The position numbers and the translations under genes are program-made. The notes under the pieces are model-generated. The model saw only the letters and a list, made by a program, of their open reading frames with translations, did not search any database and had not been told where the DNA came from. A DNA stretch of 64,000 nucleotides, from positions 568,348-632,347 of the forward strand of contig JADCRB010000016.1 of the NCBI GenBank assembly GCA_021464245.1. The letters are read 5' to 3'. This DNA comes from Carallia brachiata. Lineage: Eukaryota > Streptophyta > Magnoliopsida > Malpighiales > Rhizophoraceae. This document shows positions 11,441-22,830 of this stretch, one piece after another (the first letter of the stretch is position 1; the number at the start of each line of letters is the position of its first letter).

Positions 11441-12751
11441 GTCATGGGGGACGATGTCTTTATGAGAGTCAAGACCCATATGCTCTTTTAGCCTTTGCAG
11501 ATAAGTTTAGTACTACTTTTGTAAATATATGCTCGTCTACTTTTAGGAGTTTTGGTGATTTCTAAAATGGTCAGTTTTCCTCCATGCCAAAAAAATGTAT
11601 GTAGCTGTCTTAATGTATAATTTATTATTAGAGGCATTGGATGCTTTGGTTCAAATCATATAATGATGCGCGCGAATATAAAGTGTGTAGTTGTCTGTTA
11701 TTTATTTAGTTTTTCATTTAAATGATTGTCTTGAGTGGTTTGAAATTTCGCTCTCCTCCAAATCTCCTTGCCAAACATATTCGATGTGCATCAGCCTATG
11801 AAAATTGAAAAGACGGTTTGTTTGTTCGAAAGTAGGCAGTTCGTCAATGGTTATTGTTAATCGCGTGGTTTGGAGATTGAAAGTGACCATGCTTGCAACT
11901 TTTGTTTTTAATTATCTTCTGCCATTTAATCAGTAATTTGCAGAATTTGTGGACCAAATTTCCCGGACAAATTCAATGGGGCAAAGGACGAAATCAAGGG
12001 TCCTACTTTCCTCAAAGAGCGAAGCCAATTACGAAGAAAGAGCTATCAACTTTTTTTTTTTTTTTTTTTTTAGCTTTTCTTAATTTAAGTCAACTGATTA
12101 AGAGGAATAGAGACAATTAGAGAGATTGAGAGTTTAAACTCTCGATCTCATATTTAATGACATATTTCTAATATTGTTTGAATTAAAAGTTTTCAACAAA
12201 AGTTATCAACTTATGGTATATTTTGAAGGCTATTCTTGACCGAATCACTTCTATGTGCTGTAAACACAGACCTAATACGATGTGACAATACAGCTGTCAG
12301 TTACTTTCTTGCTACGAGTCTGTGGCAAAACCTTATAATTTCCCTTCTTGCACTTCCTGTTAAAAATGCTTCTAAGTTTGAGGTTGAAGCTTGTAAATCA
12401 AAGCTTGTGGCACGATAAAACGGTGTTGAAAGTTACGAACATGTCAGTTTCCTCTTATCATGAGGAAAGGAAATCGGCGTTTATAAGATGCATGCAGGCA
12501 GCGTTTGTATTGGTTACAGCGTGGCGCCAAATGCAAAATATCTTTTTGTCTGGTGGTGCTGGAGTCATTTCTTAAGATTGAAACTTTGCAAGTCAATTGA
12601 ACTGGTTTCTCCCACTGAAGGTCTGAGAGTTTGAGTACGAGTTTAACCGATCACGACGACGACGAATAAAAAAAGAAAAAGAAAAACTTCTAACCAGTGA
12701 GAATACTACTAGTACTAACTACTACATTTTGTTGTGCAAAAGAGGAGGAAG
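11441..12751. other. GEN1 3' flank and PFC1 promoter region
   Basis: No further coding exon is recognisable. The first part should contain the GEN1 3' untranslated region and polyadenylation site. The last few hundred bases should contain the PFC1 promoter; a GACGACGACGA stretch and AAAAGAAAAAG runs lie about 90 bp upstream of the ATG. A T17-T20 homopolymer lies near 12050. Confidence 0.55.
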
Positions 12752-15700
12752 ATGGTGAGCTCAGCGTCTCAAATCCTGCAATCTCTTTCCCAAATTGGTC
12801 CTCCTCGTCCAAATCACGGAAGCATCAGCAAACTTTCATCCCCGATGCCAGGTAGCGCCACCAGCCCACGACGGACCGCAAGGCTAATAAACAGTATCAC
12901 TTGCTCCTCAACGAAAGGAAGCCCAGACGACTACCACGCCACTCTCAAAGCTCTGAATTCCCGAGGCCGGAGACCTCGGAAATCCCTTGGCCAGGTTTCC
13001 CCGACTCCCCTCTTTTTTTTTTTTCTGATTAATGTCTTTCTTTGCCCCTTTTCTTTCGGTTGGGACATTTTGACAAACACTTACCTGCGGCGCGTGTTAA
13101 TGCAGCATTACATGTTAAATTCTGAAATCAACGAGAAGCTTGCTGCTGCGGCTAACGTCCAAGCGGGAGATGTGGTCCTCGAAATTGGACCGGGCACCGG
13201 TTCTTTGACTCATGTCCTCATTACCAGTGGTGCCACCGTTCTTGCTGTTGAGAAAGTGTGTTCCATTTCTTTACCTGTATTCCAAACAACGCCTTGACTT
13301 GAGGACGATGGTTCTCTTATAGTTATCCTCATCCCAAAACAAGAAAAAAAAAAGTGGATAATAATTAGTTATGGTTCTTTAATTCGTGGTCTTACAGGAT
13401 CCACACATGGCTGCTTTAGTTAGAGAAAGATTTGCTGATTCCCATCATTTGAAGGTAAGATTCTTATTTTTGTAATCAGTTGTTTTCCACCACTACGTTA
13501 GACCCTTCTCCAGATTGGATATAGTGCGGGAGTCTCGTGCATTAGGACTATTTTTTTTTTTTGTTAATCTCCATCCCAGCCCTGATATGGTTTTACTATT
13601 GTAAATAATGTACTTTTATCTGTTGCTGTGAACCCTTATTAAGGTTTTGCAAGAGGACATTGTCAAATGTCACATTCGTTCTGCTATGTTGTCGGTGTTC
13701 GAGAATGTAGTTTCTTGTAACAAAAGACCCAGATATGCAAAAGTGAGATCCTGCTTCTTGCGTAGTAACTTATTCCTTGGCAACATTTGCTGAGAGATGA
13801 CCACACTAGTAATTTTTTTGTAGGTAGTCTCTAACATTCCGTTTAATGTTAGTACTGACGTAGTCAAACTTCTGCTTCCAATGGGTGACATTTTCTCGGA
13901 AGTAGTTCTTTTGCTCCAGGTGAGAATTGCTGCTTCTATGGTATTTGCTCACCAATTAAACGGTAATTTCCTAATTAATAGGTAGAAGACACTCTGTAGC
14001 TACTGTAACTAGGATGATTGGATGTTTTCAGGAGGAGACAGCTCTGCGTTTGGTGGAGTCGTCTCTACGAACACCTGAATACCGTCCCATCAATATCTTC
14101 ATTAATTTTTATTCAGGTATTTCTGCATCTTTGTCTTAGGTTGAATTGACCATTACTTTTAGCTGGCCCTTGGTCAGTATTTTTTTATGGTTGGTATCAA
14201 TCACGAGGGATTATTTTTAATAGTAATCACAAACCTGTGCAGGGGAATTGATAAGCATTAAACATTAAGTGGCCATTAGTAAGATAATAAAATCACGGTT
14301 TTTCTTCTATCAGTTATAGCATCATCCTTCCTGGGAAAGTGTATAATGTTAGGTCTACTATTCAGGTCTCAAATCAGCAATTTCTTGTGCTATTCATGTC
14401 TTCTTCCATTCTTGCTTCCCATGTTAAATATTATTTAAAAAGTACAAATAAAACTAGTATTGTGTTTATATGTATTTATGCTTCTCACTGGACCCATAAT
14501 ATTTTGACTTAGATACATTAGCTTCTTTAACATGTACTTTCTACTAAATCTGTTTTTCAGATCCTGAATACAGACTGAAGGTGCCAAGGTCAAATTTTTT
14601 CCCCCAACCCAATGTAAGTGGCTTTTTTAGAGATGCAAATACCTTTTTTTTTTTTTTGCTCTTAGAAATATTGAGTGGTGGATGCCAAGTACTGGCCAAT
14701 GGGGGCAGCTGCACCCTCTAAAAGTTTAAAAAACATACATATAACCTGCTCTTATGCAATCAGCATGCTCCCATTCACAAACGTTTGCTCTCACGAAAAT
14801 AATTTTGCCCCCATATATCTTTTTTTTTTTAGTGTTTCCTCCTCTTTAGAGTGTAGACCAACTATTGACTGGGCCAATCAACTGCCCAGTGATTCTGAAA
14901 GTGAAAACATGTCATGGACATCATATGTTAGTTTTATAAAATTGTTTTCCAACATAGAGTTCTCCCTTGTACTTTTAGCCCTCTCTTTCATTCGCACAAT
15001 CCTATTTTATAGTTACCAAATATTATTTTTTTTGAGCAAATTTCCAAAAATTATTTTTGTTTAACTGAATCGAAGCAAGGTCTTTCTTCTCCTTTTGGTT
15101 CATTTCTAATAGTCATTTTATTGTTAGTTTTACAAACATAAGGTTAATGAGGTGTAACTGGAGAATCGATTTGCATGTATCCCGGGACAGAAATTCAATA
15201 TGATGATGCTTCAATACAACAAAAGCATAGCAGGGACAAGATTGGCAATTGTGTGTGTGTATTTTTGTTTTGTTTTGTTTTTTTTTTGAGCTGAACTGAA
15301 AAGAGCTGTCTGTGCCGTTTAGTTGAATTTGGTTAAAGGTCTGATGCAAGGGAGGGTGATTTGGAATTTGTCCTGTCTCTGATAGGGTATTTTGGATTTG
15401 CAATGAGGCTAGTGGACAGTAACAAATGTTTGGCAAGGAAAGTATTTTAGGTATTTTTCACCCCTGCTAACATAAAATCCTGTATCCATGAGGCATTGAA
15501 GCGTGTTTGTGTTATCGAACTTTTGTTGTGCCCACGGATCAAGAATAAGGCTTTGTTGATAGAACTGATTGTTTTTAATCCATTTTAGGTTGATGCAGCT
15601 GTTGTTACGTTTAAGTTGAAGCAATCTACAGATTATCCAGCAGTTTCCTCCACTAAAAGCTTCTTCTCAATGGTAGGTTCTCTATCAATCCGCAACTTGT

Positions 15701-16199
15701 CGTTCCTTTAATACAAATGACTGTGATATGTTTTGCATTTTTAATGCTGCATGAGAACGAAGAAGGTGGTATCAACTGTCATGCTTCAAAGAGGGAATCA
15801 TTCTAGGAAATGGATTAGACGTTGACATGATACTTTTTGAACTTTGCAATGATATTCTCAGTTCTGATCTGATAGTACGTTAAATTATGGACAAGGTTCT
15901 GCAGCTATTGAAATCTCATAGGAGGCATATCTATGCAGGTAAATTCAGCATTTAGTGGGAAACGTAAGATGTTGCGAAGATCACTTCAGCACATTTGCAC
16001 ATCTTTGGAGGTTGAAAAAGCTCTTGAGGATGCAGGTCTTCCAGCCACAGTAAGACAATTTACTATGTGAACATTGTGTTGGCATTGTTTTGTTTCTTCT
16101 TTATTTTTGACAACCAACTTGATTGCTTTGCAGTCAAGACCAGGGGAGCTTAGCTTGGATGATTTTGTAAGGTTGCATAATTTAATTGTGAGAGGATAG
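12752..16199 (+). CDS. PFC1: chloroplast rRNA dimethyladenosine transferase, PFC1/KsgA type
   Basis: SAM-dependent methylase that dimethylates two adjacent adenosines near the 3' end of small-subunit rRNA; the plant PALEFACE1 form works in plastids. Ten coding exons join in frame: 12752-12994, 13106-13255, 13398-13454, 13644-13742, 13824-13919, 14032-14116, 14561-14613, 15589-15672, 15939-16049 and 16134-16199 (347 residues, close to the family length). The first 65 or so residues are Ser/Arg-rich and lack conserved domains, as expected of a plastid transit peptide. Next come GQHYMLN (split by intron 1), the SAM loop EIGPGTG at 107-113, and the catalytic SNIPFN at 186-191. The C-terminal domain ends in RLHNLIVRG. 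Intron 7 is long (975 bp) and holds no recognised gene. The start is the first ATG giving this presequence. Paralogous mitochondrial or nucleolar Dim1 enzymes are less likely given the presequence and overall match. Confidence 0.95.
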
Positions 16200-17824
16200 G
16201 GATGTGAGTTGCTGAACCTCCTTGCTGGAGTTGCAGGGCGGTGAACATAAAAAACCTGGCCTGCCAGATTTACATGCTTGATGTTCGTTGCAGCATGAAG
16301 TGATCCTATGGTTTTGACCACTAGATAGCATATAGAAGTAACAAACTCAACATTGGACTTCTCAAAAAATAAACTTAAACCTTGGAGCATTCGGGTAGGG
16401 ACAACGAGTCGCGCCAAGTCAGTACAAATTTGGACATCCATAATACATATTTTGGAAAATTTATTGGTGCTGCTATTATTAAACAGGGACCAAATTGTAC
16501 ATCATAATGCTTAGTGGAGGCAGCCCTACATTTGCATGTCAAAATGACACAACTGTGGATTCCCAGAATTGGAGCTTTCTCATAGTTTTTGTTGTGGCAT
16601 TCTTCAAACAAATGAGACTTCATAAAACATGCAATCATTAGCTACAAAAGAAAAGCTTTCTTCAGCGGATTCCATGACAAGTGGGCAGCTCGCTGGTCGA
16701 TCAACATTCCTCCCCTCCAACCCGTTTCTCTCTTATTTTCCCGAAATATGCTAATTTTTCAGGCATAACATAAAACTGATAGATAAGATCCAGAGAGCCC
16801 TTAGCCTGGTCCCATGAGGATCAAAGCCCCTTCAATATTCCTGCATACACATCAGCCTGTCGGACAGCCTCCTATCATCAGCCAGCATTACGATGTCGGA
16901 GAAAGCTGCTGGAAGTAATCTTTCATCCTCTCCTCAACTCTGACAAATGTGGCCTTTTTTCTTCGACTACAGCTTCATAGCCCTGGTCATCACCTGCTTG
17001 GCAGATGGCTTGGCGAAGAGGGGGGATTGGTTGTGGGAAACAAAGGAAGAGAGGTGAAAAAAAGAGTAGATTTTGTGGAGGTGGTTTGGGTCCGTGGTTA
17101 CCGGAAGCTGTTTAGCTGTCAGTAGAGCTTCGTCTAAATATGCTATCAGCTCTGGTAACGGGACTGATGCTCGTTGTGGCAGCGCCGACGCTGTTTCTGG
17201 TACTAAGTTGTCCATGTTTTTTCTCATGTTCTGCAACCCGAGTTCATACTAGGAGCAAATCTTGATCCAGCTGCATATTTTCTTTTTAACATTTGAATTA
17301 ATCCCCAAAGCCTTGCTCTTCTTCTACGAGGTTCCTCCAGTGTTGACCACTCTTTTCTTGTTTATTGAAGTTACCACGAAGGATGATAGTCGTATAAAAA
17401 ATTTTTTACAAAAATGTCCATAATATAATGGCCATAGAGCCCCACGTTTAGTCAGAGAATTGCATTACTAAATCCCTAATTCAATCAGTGATAATTCAAG
17501 CTGGCAATTTGTTGATATTTTTACTCTTTACAATATTTATGCACAACAGTTGGTATAATAGTTTCTTGAAATTTAGTGCAAATGTATTTAGTTGTCAGTT
17601 TATAGTAAATTAACCATTGACCAAATTCTTCTAAGGAAAAACTTTGGTGACTTGATTTAGATAGTTTTAAAGTAGTTATAAAGTGATATGAACTGTTAGA
17701 TAATTGATAACATAAAAAAAATGATAAATTATCATAACTATTAAATAAGACTGTATAACTATTTATTACTACTTATTCAAAGCTACCTAATTACTCTTCT
17801 TTTAAAACATTTGTATACAAATAC
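16200..17824. other. PFC1 3' flank and intergenic DNA
   Basis: Contains the presumed PFC1 3' untranslated region, then a more GC-balanced patch around 16640-17350 with a possible gene relic on the minus strand (separate entry), then AT-rich DNA with nothing recognisable. Confidence 0.5.
16967..17236 (-). other. possible unrecognised gene or gene relic
   Basis: An 89-codon open frame on the minus strand has more ordinary amino-acid composition than its surroundings, with a helix-like stretch VPLPELIAYLDEALLTAKQL. Local base composition is also more balanced. Continuing past the frame's end (lower coordinates, other frames), peptides such as VEERMKDYFQQL appear, hinting at frameshifted or spliced coding sequence. 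I do not recognise the family. It may be a decayed gene or chance. Confidence 0.25.
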
Positions 17825-18150
17825 AAGGGTCATCCGTCCTAGTAACTTGGTGCCTGAATAGAGGACCCGGTGTTTGAGCCCCGATTGCCTCAAGGACAAT
17901 TTGCGGTATGAACATAAGGAGTTCCATTATATGGGAGGAGGAATTTGTTTGAGAAATTGTCCGTAATGCAACAAGTAATGAATTTTCTGTAATAATATTC
18001 ACAAAATGTGCAACAAAAAAAAAGAAAAAATCATCATTTTTTTTGTTACACAATTTATCACTGTTGTTGCATAAAATATAGAGTTGTTGCATTACGGACA
18101 ATAATCGGGACAAAAGGTATCCGGCCACCAACAATTATCCAAACATAAAA
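17825..18150. mobile_element. possible SINE or foldback insertion
   Basis: The segment 17830-17910 contains a stretch resembling a tRNA-derived head (CTAGTAACTTGG, then GTGTTTGAGCCCC), roughly spaced like polymerase III A and B boxes, but the B-box match is imperfect. It runs into a 19-bp inverted repeat (separate entry). No poly-A tail or target-site duplication was confirmed. Confidence 0.25.
17956..18102. repeat. perfect 19-bp inverted repeat
   Basis: ATTGTCCGTAATGCAACAA at 17956-17974 is repeated as its exact reverse complement at 18084-18102, with about 109 bp between. The spacer also carries shorter TGCAACA / TGTTGCA echoes and complementary A-rich and T-rich runs, so the whole unit can fold back. 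Confidence 0.85.
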
Positions 18151-19849
18151 GAGGAGGTTGTTTGAAACAAAACTATAGATTTTACAAATTTCTCACTAGG
18201 CATCACATGTACAGGCGGGGTTGCATTTGATAGAAAAACATCAGCCGATGCTTAAGCGGGGAAAATGCTGTATATTGTACATGCATACATTGCCTTTAGA
18301 CCCTTCAATGGTTACACCTTTAACAACCGCAAATAGTCATCTATTATAACCAGCGCGGACGATCGGTAACCAGAACCAAGGAGATTATAATGATTTAGAT
18401 AGTGATATAGCAGATATAGATCTTTCCTCTTCTCAATGTCTGGTTGTTTTGGCATTTAGCCTGTGTGCAAAAAATGACAGATGGGACACAATCTAAATCT
18501 AACTTGAAAATAAACGTCTGCAGCTAGGCCTACGTAAAGTTGTTGAGGAAGGAGGAGAGGAAAGATGGTGAAGCATTCACTGAATAACCCATGTTGACTA
18601 ATGGCCATTAGTCGTAGGATGGTTTTGTAACTTCTAGAATAATGCTATGAAAAGTGTAAAAATATCCTAAGTATAGGATGTCCGATGTAAATTTTCCCTC
18701 ATAAGTATGCTAGATAATCTCAATCAATTACTTCTGAGTTTGGCAGCCCACATAACCATGTTCTAAACATCATTTTAAGGCTGGATAAAACCTTAGAATA
18801 CAATAGTAACGCTTCCAAATTAAACTTTAGCATAACAGTCTATAAAATACTTTAGAACTTGATTAAACCGTCATGGCTGAGCCTTTTAGTTTTAATTAAT
18901 TATTTCCCAAACTTGGCAGCCTCTATTATTCATCTCTAAGCATTCTTTTGAGGTCTAGATCATCATTCAATCCCTAGGTCTTGCAATTAATCAAAACAGT
19001 CCCTTAAATCATCTTCTTAAACATACTTATCTAGTTATTAAGGTCGATTAAGCATACTTTGGTTAGAATTAAAAATAACAGCTCCTATTTATTCCTTTTT
19101 ATCTTTGATTAACCATGTTTAACATCTAATTATCATGCCTAACTAAGATCTAAACTTAGGCAACCACTTATTTTGCCTTATTCATGCATATATACCGCTC
19201 AGACTTGAAATTAGGCACCAATAACTTAGTTCCCAACTTGACAGCCCTTTTTAAACAAAACAACATCTAATCAAGCATCTAACACATAAATTAAATCTTC
19301 CTACCAGCATCCCACCACCTTGTTCATCGTTAAATCCATAGGTTTCAAGCTTTTACAGAACAAAGCAACATTTAATCTTTACTTAAACATTAAACTTAAC
19401 TTAGAACTTAGCTTGTTTCAAGCAAACAATCACTTCCTTCACCAAACTTACCAAAGCTGCCGCCTTTCTTCCCTTTCTAACTATCCATGAACACAACAAA
19501 AGCCCCCAAACACAATCAATCAAACACTCTTGTAAGTAAAAACATGGAATTCATGCAACATCGAGCTAAAAACATCAAATAGCATCAACACACCGACAAC
19601 AACTTCAAAAGTCATTTCCAACACCATAAGAATAACTTTTAATGTCAGGTAAGACATTCTCACCTTGAGTTTGGATTGAACGATCAAAGAAAATCAATCC
19701 TTTTCTTTCTTTCTCTCGACCTTCATGCTTCTTCTCTTTGTTTTTTTTTTTTTTTTAACTATCTTTCTCTTTTTTTCTCAGCCAAAAATCTGTCCAGCCC
19801 TCTCCTCCCTTCATTTGTTTTAAAATGTAAGACTAATTGTGTGTTGAAA
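18151..19849. other. intergenic DNA, possibly LTR sequence of the adjacent gypsy remnant
   Basis: No coding sequence is recognised. Its composition (many TTAACT/AATTAAG-type words) matches the stretch up to 20572, which ends like a 3' LTR of the minus-strand gypsy element. It could therefore belong to a long LTR, but its outer end was not found. Confidence 0.35.
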
Positions 19850-20160
19850 CTCAATCATGCAACAATTGAGTGGCAACGCCTAGCCAACTTGGTTCGATAG
19901 CATTAGGCTAATCTAATCTCATTTAGGGACGATTAAGCTTTTTCAGTTTAAGTTAACCATAATTACTCAGTCCTATATTTGATTAGTTTTAAGTTGTTGT
20001 AGTATTGATAACTCAAACATGCAACCAATTGAGTTGCAACACCTAGCTAATTTGGATAGATATAATTAGGTTATTCTAATCCCAATTAAGACTAACTTAG
20101 CTTGATTAGCTTAAGTTAATCATAATTACTTAGCTCTTATCTAAATTAAAACTAATCCAT
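19850..20160. repeat. two tandem copies of a 162-bp unit
   Basis: A unit starting CTCAATCATGCAACAATTGA at 19850 recurs, diverged, from 20012 (CTCAAACATGCAACCAATTGA with small indels), followed in both by matching CCTAGC..AA.TTGG and AGTTAA.CATAATTACT blocks. The copies are easily alignable by eye. Confidence 0.8.
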
Positions 20161-20209
20161 ATATAATTACTTCTAATCTTGGCTTAAATGTGAATAGGGA
20201 GGGTAATCT

Positions 20210-20365
20210 AGGTTTAGGGCTAATTAATCATGATTTAGGGCTTAATTAATCACAATTTGTACTAATTAATCACAATTAGGTTAATCGTGATTAAGGGTCA
20301 CTAATCATGTTTAAAGGCCGAATTAATCATGATTAAGGTTAATTAATCATGATTTACAGTAATTA
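20210..20365. repeat. cluster of TTAATCATGATTA-like palindromes
   Basis: At least six near-copies of AATTAATCA(T/C)GATT or AATTAATCACAATT occur within about 150 bp. Each is close to a self-palindrome. The cluster directly follows the 162-bp tandem repeat and probably belongs to the same LTR-like sequence. Confidence 0.7.
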
Positions 20366-20564
20366 AGCACGCTTACTCTAATTTGGTCGTTTTTTGGGCT
20401 TACATTGGACTTAAACTAGGTTTAGGTTTTTATTAAACTTGTTTAAGTATATTTAAACTTTCTCATCTCTGTTTCTCTCCTAAAACCTCTTTTACATGTA
20501 GCATGCACAACAAGCATATGCAAATACACAGAAAAATACAACGACATAGTTGAGGGAAAACCGA

Positions 20565-20592
20565 GCATTACAGCCTTCCCCTCCTTTTAGAA
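20565..20592 (-). other. polypurine tract and 3' LTR edge of the gypsy remnant
   Basis: On the minus strand an AAAAGGAGGGGAAGGC tract is directly followed by TGTAATGC, the classic junction of a polypurine tract with the TG-starting 3' LTR. The LTR would extend to lower coordinates from 20572. Confidence 0.6.
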
Positions 20593-20766
20593 ATTTCGTC
20601 ATTGAAATTTTAGTTTGCCTAAATAGTTCTAGGTATTTACTCCATATATCCTCTTCTCATCCCCATGGAGCTGCCTCTACTGCCTGATTTCACCTAATGC
20701 TTTCACTGATAGAACCCTTTTATTTCTTAGCTCCTTTCTTCCCCACCTACGTTCTTTAATACCTTT

Positions 20767-20960
20767 GACTGCTGGCACAAATAACTTGTCCTTATGCTTT
20801 ATTATACCATCGACACTTGTGGAGTAATCCTCCTTCCTTCCAGCCTCAATCTCTCTTTAGAGTCGACTACTGGCACAAATAACCTGTCCTTATGCTTTAT
20901 TATACCATCGACACTTGTGGAGTAATCCTCCTTCCTTCCAGCGTCAATCTCCCTTCAGAG
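20767..20960. repeat. 98-bp tandem duplication inside the gypsy remnant
   Basis: Two adjacent copies, from 20767 and from 20865, differ at only about six positions over roughly 97 bp. The duplication is therefore much younger than the surrounding element. Confidence 0.9.
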
Positions 20961-21797
20961 CTTATTAATCTTACTATCGATTTTTGGACTCTTCTTGATT
21001 CTTTCTTAGATTGTTGGCACCAACATTAAGGTCGTGAAACTAACTCTTTGCCCCTTTGGAACTATTTCTAGCTTAAACTTTTGCATATTTTTGACATCGA
21101 TTGCTGAACTACTTGTAAAGCCAATACTGATTTTTTGCTTAGAGCATCAACCACCATATTGGCCTTACGTGGGTAATAGTGTATGACATAGTCATAGTCC
21201 TTAACTAACTCCAACCATCGTCTCTACCTCATATTCAATTCCGTCAAGGTAAACAACACCTCAAGCTCTTATGATCAATAAAGATCTCTCATTTCTCTTC
21301 ATACAGGTAATGCCTCCAAATCTTCAAATCAAATACTACAGCTACTAACTCTAAGTCATGGGTCAGGTAATTCTTTTTGTGATCCTTCAGCTGTTTGGAA
21401 GTGTAAGATATTATCTTCCCCTTTTGAATTAACACGAATCCCAAACCATTCTAAGATGCGTTGTTGTATATTATGAAGCTTTCATTACCTGTGGGAATAC
21501 CAAGCACTAGGGTGATGATCAATCATTGCTTGAGTTCTAGAAAACTTCTGTTGCACTTCTCATTTAATCAAACTTCACATCCTTTCGCGTCAATGATGTG
21601 AGTGGTGTGGTGATCCTCCGAGAATCCCTCAACGAACTATCTATCATACCCTGCCATTCTTAATAAACTCTAAACTTCTGACACACTCTTTGGGGTTGGC
21701 CCTTTTGAACTGTTTAATTTTCCTTGGATCTACTGAGATTCCATCCCGCAAGACTATTCGTTCTAGGAGTGCTATTCTACCCAACAAAATTCACACA

Positions 21798-22352
21798 TCT
21801 TAAATTTTGCATACAATTACTTTTCTTTCAAAAATTGTAGTCTGATTTGTAAATGCTCTACGTGCACTTACTTATTCCAAGAATACACTAAGATGTCGTT
21901 AATGAACATGATTATAAACTTGTCGAGATATTCGTGGAATACCCAATTCATCAAATCTATAAATGCTGCATAAGCATTTGTTAATCTGAACGATATTATC
22001 AGAAATTCGAAATGTTCGTATCGGGTTCTAAAAGCTGTCATTTATAAGTCCTCGACCTAATCTTAAATTCGTAATGTTCAATCCAATCAATCTCTTAAAT
22101 TTCACATACAATTGTTTTTCCTTCAAAAATTGTAGTGTGATCCAAAAAGGTTCGTTCTCTTCCTTATTTTAAAATACACTAAGATGTCATCAATGAACAT
22201 GATTATAAACATTTTTACATAGTTATACAATACTCGATTTGTCAAGTGCGTAAATGCTGTAGGAGCATTTGTTAATTTGAACAAATTACCATAAATTAGT
22301 AATGTCCGTATCGGGTTAAAAGCCATCTTTTGTATGTCTCGACTTTAGTCTT
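21798..22352. repeat. tandem duplication of a reverse-transcriptase segment
   Basis: The stretch from 21798 to about 22074 recurs, diverged, from 22093 to about 22352 (offset about 295). Shared landmarks are CTTTCAAAAATTGTAG, ACACTAAGATGTC, AATGAACATGATTATAAAC and GTATCGGGTT. Both copies encode the same minus-strand active-site region, so it is present twice. Confidence 0.8.
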
Positions 22353-22830
22353 CAATTGATGGTACCCTGATCGTAGATCAATCTTGCAAAACTTTGAAGC
22401 TTCTCAAACACATCATCAATTTTGGGCAACGGGCAATTGTTCTTAATCATTGCCTTGTTCAATTCGTAGTAATTAATACATAATCTCATTGTCCTATCCT
22501 TATTTTTCATAAACAACACTATCTCCCTAGGGCGAATAATTTGGTCGGATAAACTGTTTATCCAACAGTTCCTGTAATTGTTTCTTTAGCTCCTTTAACT
22601 TAACTGTAACCATTCGATACGATGGTTTAGATATCGGTGTGGCTATGGGCACTAAATCTATTACAAACTCCATGTCTCTATTGGGATGTAACCCTGTAAA
22701 TTCCTTCAGGAAAAGCTCGAGAAAATTCTGTACGACCTCTACTTCCTCGGGACTTAACTCAGGCTTCCAAGATTCTATGCTCGCACTGTCGAGAAATCCC
22801 ACACATCCTTTCGGTAGTATTTACTTAAGG

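Larger units (their letters stand above)
20573..22830 (-). mobile_element. Ty3/gypsy retrotransposon pol remnant
   Basis: Minus-strand fragments of pol are recognisable in spite of many stops and frameshifts. At 22527-22802 lies the start of the reverse transcriptase region (for example HPNRDMEFVIDLVPIATPIS, then [13 protein letters not shown]). At 22130-22320 lies the YGNLFKLTNAPTAF ... FIDDILVY active-site region. Around 21100-21300 lie RNase H-like peptides. The integrase end is not recognised. The element is old and contains internal duplications (separate entries). Confidence 0.85.

Noticed and set aside
13670..13891. 73-codon minus-strand open frame
   Set aside because: It lies opposite PFC1 exons 4 and 5, whose sense-strand protein and splice sites are convincing.
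14675..15064. 129-codon open frame inside PFC1 intron 7
   Set aside because: Phe/Ser-rich with no recognised family, entirely within an intron with good splice borders.
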